Origin: an uncultured Agathobacter sp.
GTDB taxonomy: Bacteria > Bacillota > Clostridia > Lachnospirales > Lachnospiraceae
Direction of reading: 5' to 3'
Length of the DNA: 12,862 bases
Assembly: GCA_910587655.1 (NCBI GenBank)
Contig: CAJUND010000049.1
Span: 1-12,862 of the forward strand
The position numbers were made by a program, and so were the translations under genes. The notes under the pieces are model-generated. The model was not told the DNA's origin. It saw nothing but the letters and a program-made list of their open reading frames with translations, and did not search any database. Positions 6,226 through 12,862 of this stretch are shown piece by piece; position 1 is the first letter of the stretch; each line of letters begins with the position of its first letter.

Positions 6226-6689
6226 TTGTCTGGCAGCTCCATTTCATCATTCATTTTTATAAATCCGTATTTTTCATATAAAGGGCGTCCCATATCTGTC
6301 GCTTCCAGCGAAATTGCCGTAACGCCCTTCTCCTTTGCATCATGAACCAGCATGTCCAGCGTTTGATACGCGATTCCGTTTCTTCTGTATCCGGGATCCG
6401 TATACATGTTCATGATATATGCCTTATTTCCATCCGGATTATGGAACGTTGGCATTACCTGGTAAAAACTGACGCCGCCTGCCCCTGCAAAACGGTTTTC
6501 ATCAAAAACCAGATACGCAATATGGGTTCCGTCGCAAAGAGACTTTTTGTAGTAATTGTACGACTGCACTTTCACTTCACTCATATCCACATCATCCGAA
6601 AGTTTATTGGCGGCTCTCAGTACTTGTATACGTGTTTCTGTCAGTATGTCGATGTCTTCAATGGTTGCTCTTTTGTATACCAGCTGCAT
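6222..6689 (-). CDS. GNAT-family N-acetyltransferase coupled to the hydrolase
   Basis: This 155-residue GNAT has motif A as YRRNGIA (101-107) after the strand KAYIMNMYT, and the C-terminal ATDMGRPLYEKYGF typical of the fold. It shares its whole layout with the GNATs at 2495-2971 and 7885-8337: SYNYYKK near 43-49, DGTHIAYL, AGAGGVSFY, VMP, then the acetyl-CoA loop. That indicates a local paralogous family. GAGGG lies about 6 bases before ATG 6689. The stop overlaps the hydrolase start by 4 bases. The substrate is unknown; small-molecule or antibiotic-like amine acetylation is possible but unsupported. Confidence 0.85.
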   Translation of the reverse strand: MQLVYKRATIEDIDILTETRIQVLRAANKLSDDVDMSEVKVQSYNYYKKSLCDGTHIAYLVFDENRFAGAGGVSFYQVMPTFHNPDGNKAYIMNMYTDPGYRRNGIAYQTLDMLVHDAKEKGVTAISLEATDMGRPLYEKYGFIKMNDEMELPDK

Positions 6690-6736
6690 GTTAATCCCTC
6701 TAATCTTCTGTCTTTTTAACCTTCCCGCTGTTTTTC

Positions 6737-7399
6737 CTACAGCTTAAAATGCCTTTCCAGAATTTCCAGTGTCTGTTCTGCCGTCCGTTCCTCATCCCTT
6801 TTCACTACAAAAAAACTCGAATTTTCAAACTCCCTGTACTTTTCCAGACAGTTCACCCTTTTTATGCATTCCCGGTAATTATCCATGGTTTTTTCCGGAT
6901 TTTCGCTTTTTTGTATCTGCTCAAATATAAACTGCTTTTCCTCATCCTCACGGTCAAAAAATCTTTCCACTGAAGTATTCACTGGCGCAAGCATAATGGC
7001 AACGTGGTAGTAATCAGATATTTCCCTGAGTTTTTCTATGGAAATATTGGTATCCACGAACACCTTTCTGCCGCTTTCCGCCAGCTGTACCAGCCGGACG
7101 ATTTCCATATCTGAAGCTTCTTCGCTGCATCCTGCAATCCAGCGTTCATACTCTTCTGGCGTCCGGTTTACAAACTCCTGCCAGCTTTTCATCGTATCAA
7201 AATAAGATAAATTCGGCTGGCTTTCCACATCTATGGCGTCCATAAAAATATCGTGGTAATTTTCACCGCAGCAGATCCCGTTATGCTTCTCTGCCAGCAG
7301 CCGAACCATTGTTGATTTTCCTGCATAAGCAGTTCCGTTTATAAAGTATGTATTCTGAAAAATGTATTTTAAAATATTGCTCTTTATTGTAATTTCCAA
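6737..7399 (-). CDS. P-loop kinase-like NTPase of unknown substrate
   Basis: A Walker A loop GTAYAGKST lies at 22-30, just after the first strand (YFING), as in small nucleotide or metabolite kinases. VFVDTN near 112-117 is the likely second strand, and a basic/acidic lid-like stretch RFFDREDEEKQF follows. No adenylate- or shikimate-kinase signature was recognised, and it is not evidently a zeta toxin since no epsilon antitoxin is present. The start is a judgement. TTG 7399 lies 4 bases past the upstream GNAT stop with GGGGG about 8 bases before it, giving 220 residues. ATG 7486 has AGGAAG upstream but would overlap the GNAT by 83 bases and add an untypical 29-residue leader. It sits in the co-directional GNAT run, 47 bp before the next gene. 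Confidence 0.65.
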   Translation of the reverse strand: MEITIKSNILKYIFQNTYFINGTAYAGKSTMVRLLAEKHNGICCGENYHDIFMDAIDVESQPNLSYFDTMKSWQEFVNRTPEEYERWIAGCSEEASDMEIVRLVQLAESGRKVFVDTNISIEKLREISDYYHVAIMLAPVNTSVERFFDREDEEKQFIFEQIQKSENPEKTMDNYRECIKRVNCLEKYREFENSSFFVVKRDEERTAEQTLEILERHFKL

Positions 7400-7403
7400 C
7401 TTA

Positions 7404-7844
7404 TCAGCCCCCAAGCCACTGGATAAATGCTGTTTTATCCGCGCTGTTGTATCCGGCATTTCTGTAAAAATCCAGTGTTTTTTCATCTTTACTTCCTGTC
7501 AGCAGCATCATCTTATAACCGTTGCACTGCTGCGCTGTCTGCTTTGCATATTCCAGACATTCCGATGCCAGTCCGCGCCCTCTGTAATCTGTATGGGTAA
7601 CGACATTTTCCACAAAAGCATATGGACGCACATTTCTTGTCAGGTTTGGAATGATAACGCATACACATGAAGAAACAATTTTTCCATCCTTTTCATTCAC
7701 AATCAGATGGTGGTTTTCATCTTCCAGAATCTGCTTCCACGTCTGAAACAAGCCATCCGACTGCTCCGGAACGGACTGCTCATGCAGGCACAAATATAAT
7801 TCCAGTATTTCTTTTAAATCCTCTTTTCCTGCTTCACGTACCAT
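7404..7844 (-). CDS. GNAT-family N-acetyltransferase (distinct subtype)
   Basis: This 146-residue GNAT has VENVVTHTDYRGRGLA at 78-93, in which RGRGLA is the acetyl-CoA pyrophosphate loop, and ends with LDFYRNAGY, the usual C-terminal strand-turn. It differs from the other three GNATs here in its strand before motif A and lacks their YY and GGI signatures, so it is a separate lineage. GGGAG lies about 7 bases before ATG 7844, supporting the start. The following kinase-like gene begins within 4 bases of its stop (or inside it), suggesting coupled translation. Confidence 0.85.
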   Translation of the reverse strand: MVREAGKEDLKEILELYLCLHEQSVPEQSDGLFQTWKQILEDENHHLIVNEKDGKIVSSCVCVIIPNLTRNVRPYAFVENVVTHTDYRGRGLASECLEYAKQTAQQCNGYKMMLLTGSKDEKTLDFYRNAGYNSADKTAFIQWLGG

Positions 7845-7884
7845 AGTTTTCTCCCTTCACAGTTTATTCTCTTTTCCGCTTCGC

Positions 7885-8337
7885 TTAAAGCTTATACTGC
7901 ATAAAATTACCGTTCTTCACAAACCCGAAATCCGTGTACAGAAATACCCCCATGTCCGAAGCTGTGATCTGCATCACACTGCAGCCATATTCCCCTGCTT
8001 CCCTGACAACACGCGATAATAATTCTCTGGCAATTCCCTGCCTGCGGTATGCCTTATCCGTAAACATACTGGAAAGCAGGGCGATTTTTCCGCTCGGACA
8101 ACTAAAATACGGCGGTTTTTCAACAAATGAGATTCCGCTTGTTCCAACTATTTTATCCCCGTCAGCTGCCAGCCAGGAAACAAACGTACCGTCTTCCATA
8201 TGCCGGTGGTAATAGTCCCTTAAATAAGGCGTTAAATCTATTTCCTCTTTCGCGCCTTCCTCCCTTAACTGACGGATTCTCATTTCAATAAATGTATCCA
8301 GTTCGTTTTCTGTTAATTTTTTGTATTGTACAGCCAT
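7885..8337 (-). CDS. GNAT-family N-acetyltransferase
   Basis: This 150-residue GNAT has AYRRQGIARELL at 96-107 as motif A and ASDMGVFLYTDFGF near the C-terminus. It groups with the GNATs at 6222-6689 and 2495-2971 by its layout (DYYHRHMEDGTFVSWL, GTSGISF, then KIALLSSMFT). ATG 8337 is preferred because GGAAGGA lies 6 bases upstream and the protein then starts like its paralogues. An in-frame ATG at 8373 also has a purine-rich site but would overlap the preceding nuclease gene. It lies 19 bp downstream of that gene in the same direction. Confidence 0.83.
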   Translation of the reverse strand: MAVQYKKLTENELDTFIEMRIRQLREEGAKEEIDLTPYLRDYYHRHMEDGTFVSWLAADGDKIVGTSGISFVEKPPYFSCPSGKIALLSSMFTDKAYRRQGIARELLSRVVREAGEYGCSVMQITASDMGVFLYTDFGFVKNGNFMQYKL

Positions 8338-8356
8338 AATTTTTCCTTCCGTTTCG

Positions 8357-9943
8357 TCAATGCTGATTGTCATACTCCCCCCGCTCTATCACGCAGCTGT
8401 GCGGTTTATCTGCCTTGTCTTTGTCATAGTCCACCCCGACAAGCACGATTTCGCCGCTGTAACGTTCCAGCGCCTGTGTGTACTTTCTGTTTTTAATCTG
8501 CTGCAATGCTGTTTCGGCTGACTTGTCATATTTCAACTCGACAATAATCGCAGGCTTACCTGTATGCGGCAATGGCAGAAATACAATGTCCGCGAAACCT
8601 TTTCCTGACGGAAACTCGCGTATCAGGACGTAGTCTTTCCTGGCGCTGTAGTAGGCAAGCCCTATTGCGCATGCCATGGAATTTTCATCATTATACGTAA
8701 GCATGGATGCCACTTCCATATGTGCCCTGTCAAGCGCCTCTGCAACAAGTTGTGTATCACCATTGATTGTATCTTCAAGAAGCTTCTCTGATGCTTTCAA
8801 AACACGCATGACTTCCTGCCATCCCCCAACACTCATGGCGTTTTCAAATTCCCCAATAATCTCCTTATTCGGAATAAACGTTTCCTTTGTCCGTGCATCA
8901 TATGCAAGGTATCCCAAATGTATCAGCAGTGTCAACACATCATCCTTTGTCTTGAAATTACGCATATCATTCTGAAAGCTGTCGGTATTGACTAAAATAC
9001 GCCCACCACCAAGCATCTGCGCGATATTCGACCGCAGTCCGTCATAATCCATATCCATATAGACCTTGAGAGCCTCGTACGTTTCCGTGGATGTCCAATA
9101 ACTTGACAGCCTATGTCTGCGCATCGCTTCTACCACTGATTTGGGATTATAAATATGTTGATACCGCACAAATGTATATCCATCATACCAGCTGCCTGTT
9201 TCCTCAAAATCCATTTCAAACTGTTCGCACAGTTCTTTCACCTCATCCATTGTAAATCCGGTATATTCTTCCAACACATCCTGTCCTGTCATTGAAAATT
9301 CCGTAAACATATTGAGCGCGGAATGAAGTCCGTATTTTTTTACGGGCAAAATTCCTGTCATGTATGCAAGCGCGACATAGGGCTGGTCTTTTAATAAATT
9401 TCGCAGGAAATCAAGGTATTGTTTTTGCAGCTCCTCCGACTCCTGTCTCTCTCGCACCACGCAGTCCCACTCGTCCACCAGAAAAACAAACTGTCGGTCG
9501 GTAGCCGCATAAATTTTTCTCAGAGCAGGAGCCAGTTTCAGGCTGCGTCCTTTGAATACTTCCCCATATTCCTCTGCAAGTTCCTCTGTAACTTCCTGCT
9601 CCAAATACTCTGTCACCTTACCTTGTTCTGCCTCAATCAAAAACTGCTGCATATTCAGGTAAATGACATCATACTTATTCAGATATTCCTCAAATGTTTC
9701 ATCACTTTCTATCTTAAATCCTGCAAACAGCTCTCTCGAATCGCAACCACGGCTATAGTATGCCGCAAGCATTTCAAGAGCCATTGATTTTCCAAAACGG
9801 CGCGGTCTGCTGACACAGATATACTCATCTCTCGTGTTCAAACATCTATTGGTATATGATATCAGCCCTGTCTTATCCACATATATTTCAGAGCGAATTG
9901 ATTTCAAAAAATTTTTGTTTTTCGGATTTAAATATACTCCCAT
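8357..9943 (-). CDS. AAA-ATPase-like protein with C-terminal PD-(D/E)XK nuclease-like domain
   Basis: The 528-residue protein has the two-domain build of the AAA-ATPase_like/PDDEXK_9 family that is abundant in gut anaerobes. The N-terminal ATPase shows YVDKTGLI (21-28), Walker A SRPRRFGKSM (45-54) and Walker B FVFLVDEWD (152-160). The C-terminal nuclease-like fold shows GFADIVF with D452 and VELK with E469 and K471, followed by ALQQIKNRKYTQAL, a conserved helix. All key residues are present, so it is probably intact. ATG 9943 has AGGGG 6 bases upstream. The family's biological role is not established; its spread suggests mobile or defence-related DNA. It lies 41 bp downstream of an Rpn-family tail and 19 bp upstream of the GNAT run. 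Confidence 0.9.
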   Translation of the reverse strand: MGVYLNPKNKNFLKSIRSEIYVDKTGLISYTNRCLNTRDEYICVSRPRRFGKSMALEMLAAYYSRGCDSRELFAGFKIESDETFEEYLNKYDVIYLNMQQFLIEAEQGKVTEYLEQEVTEELAEEYGEVFKGRSLKLAPALRKIYAATDRQFVFLVDEWDCVVRERQESEELQKQYLDFLRNLLKDQPYVALAYMTGILPVKKYGLHSALNMFTEFSMTGQDVLEEYTGFTMDEVKELCEQFEMDFEETGSWYDGYTFVRYQHIYNPKSVVEAMRRHRLSSYWTSTETYEALKVYMDMDYDGLRSNIAQMLGGGRILVNTDSFQNDMRNFKTKDDVLTLLIHLGYLAYDARTKETFIPNKEIIGEFENAMSVGGWQEVMRVLKASEKLLEDTINGDTQLVAEALDRAHMEVASMLTYNDENSMACAIGLAYYSARKDYVLIREFPSGKGFADIVFLPLPHTGKPAIIVELKYDKSAETALQQIKNRKYTQALERYSGEIVLVGVDYDKDKADKPHSCVIERGEYDNQH

Positions 9944-9984
9944 AATATCCCCTTTTACCTTTGGCGAATAGAATACTTCCCACT

Positions 9985-10275
9985 TTATACCGGCTGCAGT
10001 CCTTTTTCCAGCTCAAGCACCTGTTCAAGGGAAAGTCCGGAATACAATGCAATCTCCTCAGATGACAGCTTTCCTGCTTCGATCATCCTTAAGGCAGACT
10101 GCCTGTTTCCCTGCTCGATTCCCTGCTCATATTTTTCCTGGTAATTCATCTGCAATGTCATATAATCCACTCTCCATTTCTCGTTTTTTCTGACAGACCG
10201 CACCGCCGCATCCAGTTCCCTGGTAAAATCATCCTCCGGTTCTTTTCCATCAATAAAATCAAGCAGTTTCCTCAT
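9985..10275 (-). CDS. C-terminal fragment of an Rpn-family (PD-(D/E)XK transposase-like) protein
   Basis: The 96 residues read MRKLLDFIDGKEPEDDFTREL, then VRKNEKWRVDYMTLQMNYQEK, a short EQGIEQGNRQ repeat and a C-terminal LSSEEIALYSGLSLEQVLELE helix pair. That is the tail of Rpn-type recombination-promoting nucleases, which are normally near 300 residues. The nuclease core is missing: the frame extends only to 10305 before an in-frame TAA (10306-10308), and no ribosome site precedes the ATG. It is therefore most likely the relic of a larger gene. A decayed second copy of the same tail lies at 11215-11540, and the two align at DNA level around 10195-10275 and 11461-11539. Confidence 0.7.
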   Translation of the reverse strand: MRKLLDFIDGKEPEDDFTRELDAAVRSVRKNEKWRVDYMTLQMNYQEKYEQGIEQGNRQSALRMIEAGKLSSEEIALYSGLSLEQVLELEKGLQPV

Positions 10276-10337
10276 TTCCGGCGTGAATAGTATTCTCTCT
10301 TTTCCTTATCTTTTATTTATTACTGCTATTTTACCAT

Positions 10338-10360
10338 ATCGTCAATCTCTGATTGACGAT
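10338..10360. other. Perfect hairpin in the divergent spacer
   Basis: ATCGTCAAT (10338-10346) and ATTGACGAT (10352-10360) form a 9-bp stem with a 5-base loop, in the 190- to 225-bp spacer between the Rpn tail (minus) and the small plus-strand gene. No T run follows on either side, so it is not a clear terminator; it could be an operator. Confidence 0.45.
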
Positions 10361-10500
10361 GCTATATGCACAGCGCCCTTCTGCGCAGTTTAAAAAGCGA
10401 TTTTTGCTTATTATACCATACATCCCTCTTCCATTCCAGCGCATCTTGAATCAATCATCCATATATGATAAAATTCAAAAAATGCGAGGAGAATTATAAA

Positions 10501-10785
10501 ATGAAATTCATGCTTACATGTGAAGAATGGCTGTATCTTCCATCAGGAAGCTTACTGGCAGTTTCTGCCAGCGAACTCATCCAGCGCCTATCCTATCCGG
10601 AGCTGGAAATGGAAACATTTTTTGAACTGAAAATGGAAGCCGGATGGTATGCCATCTGGAATGAAGGTACAGATAAAATTATGTACTGCAAAAAAAGAAC
10701 CGCAAAACGCGATTATCCAGAATATTTATTAAATTTACTCCGGCCAACAGAACGTTTTCAGTATTACCTCCAAAAATCTTCTTAA
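10501..10785 (+). CDS. Small protein of unknown function
   Basis: This 94-residue protein was not recognised. It starts MKFMLTCEEWLYLPSG and contains an aromatic-rich middle (FFELKMEAGWYAIWNEG) and a basic C-terminal part (CKKRTAKRDYPEY) with no membrane segment or signal peptide. ATG 10501 has AGGAG 9 bases upstream. An in-frame ATG at 10465 lies within a -10-like AT stretch and has no ribosome site, so the shorter form is preferred. The good ribosome site and composition suggest a real gene. It overlaps the end of the converging decayed gene by 4 bases. Confidence 0.6.
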   Translation: MKFMLTCEEWLYLPSGSLLAVSASELIQRLSYPELEMETFFELKMEAGWYAIWNEGTDKIMYCKKRTAKRDYPEYLLNLLRPTERFQYYLQKSS

Positions 10786-11101
10786 ACTCTCTGTCCGGAA
10801 TCCGCTTCAAATACCGGGTCTTTTTTACCCATATTGGGAATAGAGCAGTAAGGAAAGTGCCCAGTACTTATTATTATAACGATAGGAAAATCAAACAAAT
10901 CGTTTTCCTTCATATCCATTTTCAGGGAATAATATCCACTATTCGCTTTTTTCTTTTCTATCCGGTTATACTTGTATTTATTATCAAGGACATTCGCTAT
11001 CTCTTCTTTCAGAATATTTTAATAACCCCTATGATTTCCTATTCACCTTGATCCCCTATCTTAAACCCGTACTCAATCGCATTCATTTTAATTTTATTCA
11101 T
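10782..11101 (-). pseudogene. Decayed gene of unrecognised family
   Basis: Reading the minus strand, MNKIKMNAIEYGFKIGDQGE is followed by a TAG, then EIIGVIKI, then after a one-base shift LKEEIANVLDNKYKYNRIEKK, and on through GYYSLKMDMKENDLFDFPIV to a C-terminus GKKDPVFEADSGQRV. One nonsense codon and one frameshift join pieces of coherent protein-like sequence into about 105 residues. Alternatively, ATG-started pieces could survive as peptides of 45 residues or fewer. I do not recognise the family. No other gene fits in this stretch. Confidence 0.45.
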
Positions 11102-11156
11102 TATGGTACACTCTTTCCGGTTTATTCTCGCCCCCACCATTACAAGTAAATATTTT

Positions 11157-11191
11157 CCAAACAATTTTCTGCATAAAGCAGAGTTGTTTGG
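11157..11191 (-). terminator. Hairpin downstream of the Rpn remnant
   Basis: CCAAACAA (11157-11164) pairs with TTGTTTGG (11184-11191), and inside it CTGC (11169-11172) pairs with GCAG (11178-11181). It begins 24 bases past the remnant's stop (11215) in the minus direction, the place for a terminator, but the following sequence is A-rich rather than U-rich on that strand. Confidence 0.35.
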
Positions 11192-11214
11192 GCACATCAT
11201 ATTTGGCAAAGTTC

Positions 11215-11540
11215 TTACAGGTATTTTTTCGCAATTTCAGAACCCAGGCCATATTGCTCCTAAATTTTAAGTGCGATGGTCTGTGATGAGATACCCTATT
11301 TGTAATATAGAAACGGTTCCTACAATCCCTTCTTTTATCCTATCATTTCTGATTGTCTTTGCCTCATATTCCAAAACCTTCCTACCCATAATAGATTTCA
11401 CTCCTTCCCCCACAGAATTAAACGTTATGGCAATGTGTTCTATTTATCATTATTTCTAACAGACCGTACCATCGCAATTTAATTCCTTGGTAAAATAGTC
11501 CTTCATTTCTTTACTATCAATGAATCCAATAAGTATCATT
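11215..11540 (-). pseudogene. Frameshifted second copy of the Rpn-family C-terminal tail
   Basis: Three frames must be joined. ILIGFIDSKEMKDYFTKEL (11540 downward) matches the DFIDGKEPEDDFTREL of the copy at 9985-10275. After a one-base shift VRSVRNNDK matches VRSVRKNEK. A frame at 11440-11267 then reads EHIAITFNSVGEGVKSIMG through RIKEGIVGTVSILQ, and a last piece reads EQYGLGSEIAKKYL to a stop at 11215. The RIKEG and EQYGL-x6-AKKYL elements are typical Rpn-protein ends. The tail halves of the two copies differ, so they are related genes rather than a recent duplication. Its first bases overlap the last codons of the metallophosphoesterase-like gene in another frame. Confidence 0.65.
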
Positions 11541-12692
11541 ATTTTTTTTTGCTATTTCTGACCTTAACTCATTAACAGTAAACTTTCGACAACTATGACT
11601 ATTTAATTCTTCTGCTGTAATAATATCACATCCAGTATCTTCAATCACCTTATATGTAGTCCCTCTATACACAAACTTTCTGTCTAAATATAGATTGCTA
11701 CGATAGGGACGCTGTTCTGATTCAGTTAATTTAAGATCAAAAGCCCTTAAAACATGACCACTAAACAACCGTTGTAAAGAGCCAATTTTCCTCGATCCCC
11801 CATACATTCCGTCTTTCCTGCTTACTACCTGAATTTTGTTAATTGCTTTCATAACACCATTGTTATCTGATTCCAATAAATAATTATTGGATATGTGTCC
11901 CAACAAATAATTGCTCTTTTTCGATTTGATTTGAAATTCAGATTTTATTTTTTTATAATCACGCTCGTCCCATACAGCCCTATGTCTATTTGATGATTCT
12001 ATAACGGCTTCAAAAGAATCCAAAGTTAACTTTTCTCCAAAAGAGGGAGCATAATAAAATTCAAACGTACCATCTAACGGATTAAGCATAATATGATGAA
12101 AGTAATTTATATCAACAATACAACCGTGAATTTTACCTGACAAACCTAATTCTTGTAATTCACATGATAACTTTTCCTGAGCATTACGCAATGGCAACAT
12201 CACTTGCAAATATTTTGACAATACAATATCAAAATTCTCACAAATCCAATCTATATCCGTAGAACCAGTTATTTTTTTAGTTACACCTCCATTTATTATG
12301 GAAATGCCCTTTGATTTGTCTTTTTGTCCCATAATAAAAAATCCATAATATCCCCTTCTTTTTACTACATATAAATCAGCCTTTCCATTTTGGCATCTTG
12401 CATATAATGTAGTACCTTTTCCTATATCCTCACCAATACACCGATAAAACTGCAAATAATCCTTTATCGTGGATTTATACAATCCATCTGGCAAATTTCC
12501 ATATGGATTTATCTCATATCCGGTCGTTGCAGTTCTAAATACTATATTATTATTTCTATATCCAATTTGATTATCTGCATATAAAACTTTATTCGAGGTT
12601 TTTATATATTCATTACGATGATTATGCCCCGTAAAATATATAGTCTCTCTATCAAAATGATTGTTAAGACAAGCCGAAATAGGATAGTGCAC
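11517..12692 (-). CDS. Metallophosphoesterase-like protein, N-terminally incomplete, with a long unknown C-terminal part
   Basis: From GTG 12692 the protein has 391 residues. HYP at its start and FTGHNHRN (20-27) are the last two metal-ligand motifs of calcineurin-like phosphoesterases; YADNQIGY (38-45) and the DGLYKSTIKDYLQFYR stretch follow as in that family. The first ligand motifs (D-x-H, GD-x-x, GNH) are absent. The frame stays open upstream to 12836 (EDGYSKALNYAKEHKLCFLCI precedes the GTG), with no start codon before an in-frame TAA at 12837-12839. The gene is therefore truncated or frameshifted near the window edge. The remaining 260 or so residues, including GCIVDINYFHHIMLNPLDG, are unrecognised. 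Its last 8 codons and stop lie in the Rpn remnant. Base composition is more AT-rich than the genes before 10,300, suggesting separate acquisition. Confidence 0.65.
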   Translation of the reverse strand: MHYPISACLNNHFDRETIYFTGHNHRNEYIKTSNKVLYADNQIGYRNNNIVFRTATTGYEINPYGNLPDGLYKSTIKDYLQFYRCIGEDIGKGTTLYARCQNGKADLYVVKRRGYYGFFIMGQKDKSKGISIINGGVTKKITGSTDIDWICENFDIVLSKYLQVMLPLRNAQEKLSCELQELGLSGKIHGCIVDINYFHHIMLNPLDGTFEFYYAPSFGEKLTLDSFEAVIESSNRHRAVWDERDYKKIKSEFQIKSKKSNYLLGHISNNYLLESDNNGVMKAINKIQVVSRKDGMYGGSRKIGSLQRLFSGHVLRAFDLKLTESEQRPYRSNLYLDRKFVYRGTTYKVIEDTGCDIITAEELNSHSCRKFTVNELRSEIAKKNNDTYWIH

Positions 12693-12831
12693 AATACATA
12701 AAAAACAAAGTTTATGTTCTTTTGCATAGTTTAAAGCTTTACTATATCCGTCCTCAAATTTAGTCGTTTGCTCAATTTCATCCTGACGAGTAAAATTAGA
12801 GCAGCATCTAGTACAGCGTTGCTTAAATATC

Positions 12832-12846
12832 AGTGATTAAATCACT
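12832..12846. repeat. 15-bp palindrome at the point where the phosphoesterase frame breaks
   Basis: AGTGATT and AATCACT flank a single A, giving 7-bp perfect arms. The in-frame TAA that closes the metallophosphoesterase frame (12837-12839) lies inside it. It could be an operator, a recombination scar or chance; the window ends 16 bases later. Confidence 0.4.
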
Positions 12847-12862
12847 AATGGTATACCGGCAT

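Noticed and set aside
6737..7844. GNAT plus P-loop protein as a toxin-antitoxin pair
   Set aside because: No ribbon-helix-helix or epsilon-type antitoxin is encoded, and the P-loop protein lacks zeta-toxin signatures that I could see.
10857..11051. Plus-strand hydrophobic frame of 64 residues
   Set aside because: Its hydrophobicity is what the antisense of lysine-rich AT-rich sequence gives; the minus strand reads as a decayed gene there.
11271..11459. Plus-strand frame of about 62 residues in the AT-rich gap
   Set aside because: It has no ribosome site and lies opposite the better explained Rpn remnant.
1..12862. CRISPR array, tRNA, rRNA or complete insertion sequence
   Set aside because: No regularly spaced repeats, no cloverleaf or rRNA sequence, and no full transposase with terminal repeats were seen.

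Overview
The window looks like an accessory region of a gut-type clostridial Firmicute, most likely Lachnospiraceae. The reasons are GGAGG-type ribosome sites, HxlR regulators, several GNAT genes, an AAA-ATPase-like/PD-(D/E)XK protein and Rpn-family nuclease tails, all of which are expanded in that group. This is an inference from family content; no rRNA or tRNA is present to confirm it. Positions 1 to about 10,300 have moderate GC. From about 10,800 onward the DNA is clearly more AT-rich and full of broken genes.

Layout. (1) 1-338 is an AT-rich gap without a recognisable gene. (2) 339-2971: an intact HxlR regulator (minus) diverges from a stand-alone NRPS-type adenylation enzyme (plus), which is followed 22 bp later by a GNAT acetyltransferase. 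HxlR-like half-sites lie in the divergent promoter. (3) 2968-3460: a wrecked HxlR / NAD(P)-binding reductase pair. The regulator has lost exactly the segment holding its helix-turn-helix, and the reductase keeps only its last 50 or so residues. (4) 3496-5134: a zinc macrodomain overlapping a class M sirtuin (SirTM), an ADP-ribosylation/de-ADP-ribosylation pair. It lacks the lipoyl-carrier genes (GcvH-L, LplA2) known from the best studied examples and may now use the promoter of the ruined reductase.

(5) 5146-10275 (minus) is a compact co-directional run of seven frames. In transcription order they are an Rpn-family tail, an AAA-ATPase-like/PD-(D/E)XK protein, a GNAT, another GNAT, a P-loop kinase-like protein, a third GNAT, and a membrane-anchored alpha/beta hydrolase whose start overlaps the stop of the GNAT before it. 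Three of the four GNATs in the window, including the one beside the adenylation enzyme, are visibly paralogous. (6) 10501-10785 is a small unrecognised plus-strand gene. (7) 10782-11540 holds two decayed minus-strand genes: an unrecognised one and a second, frameshifted copy of the Rpn tail. (8) 11517-12692 is a metallophosphoesterase-like protein whose N-terminal catalytic half is not in frame within the window. Its last codons and stop run into the Rpn remnant.

The most interesting system is the zinc macrodomain-SirTM pair without its usual substrate genes. Next come the adenylation-GNAT pair, which has no carrier domain, and the pair of HxlR loci, one intact and one dead, that share an operator-like motif. 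All protein family calls are by eye; no database search was run.
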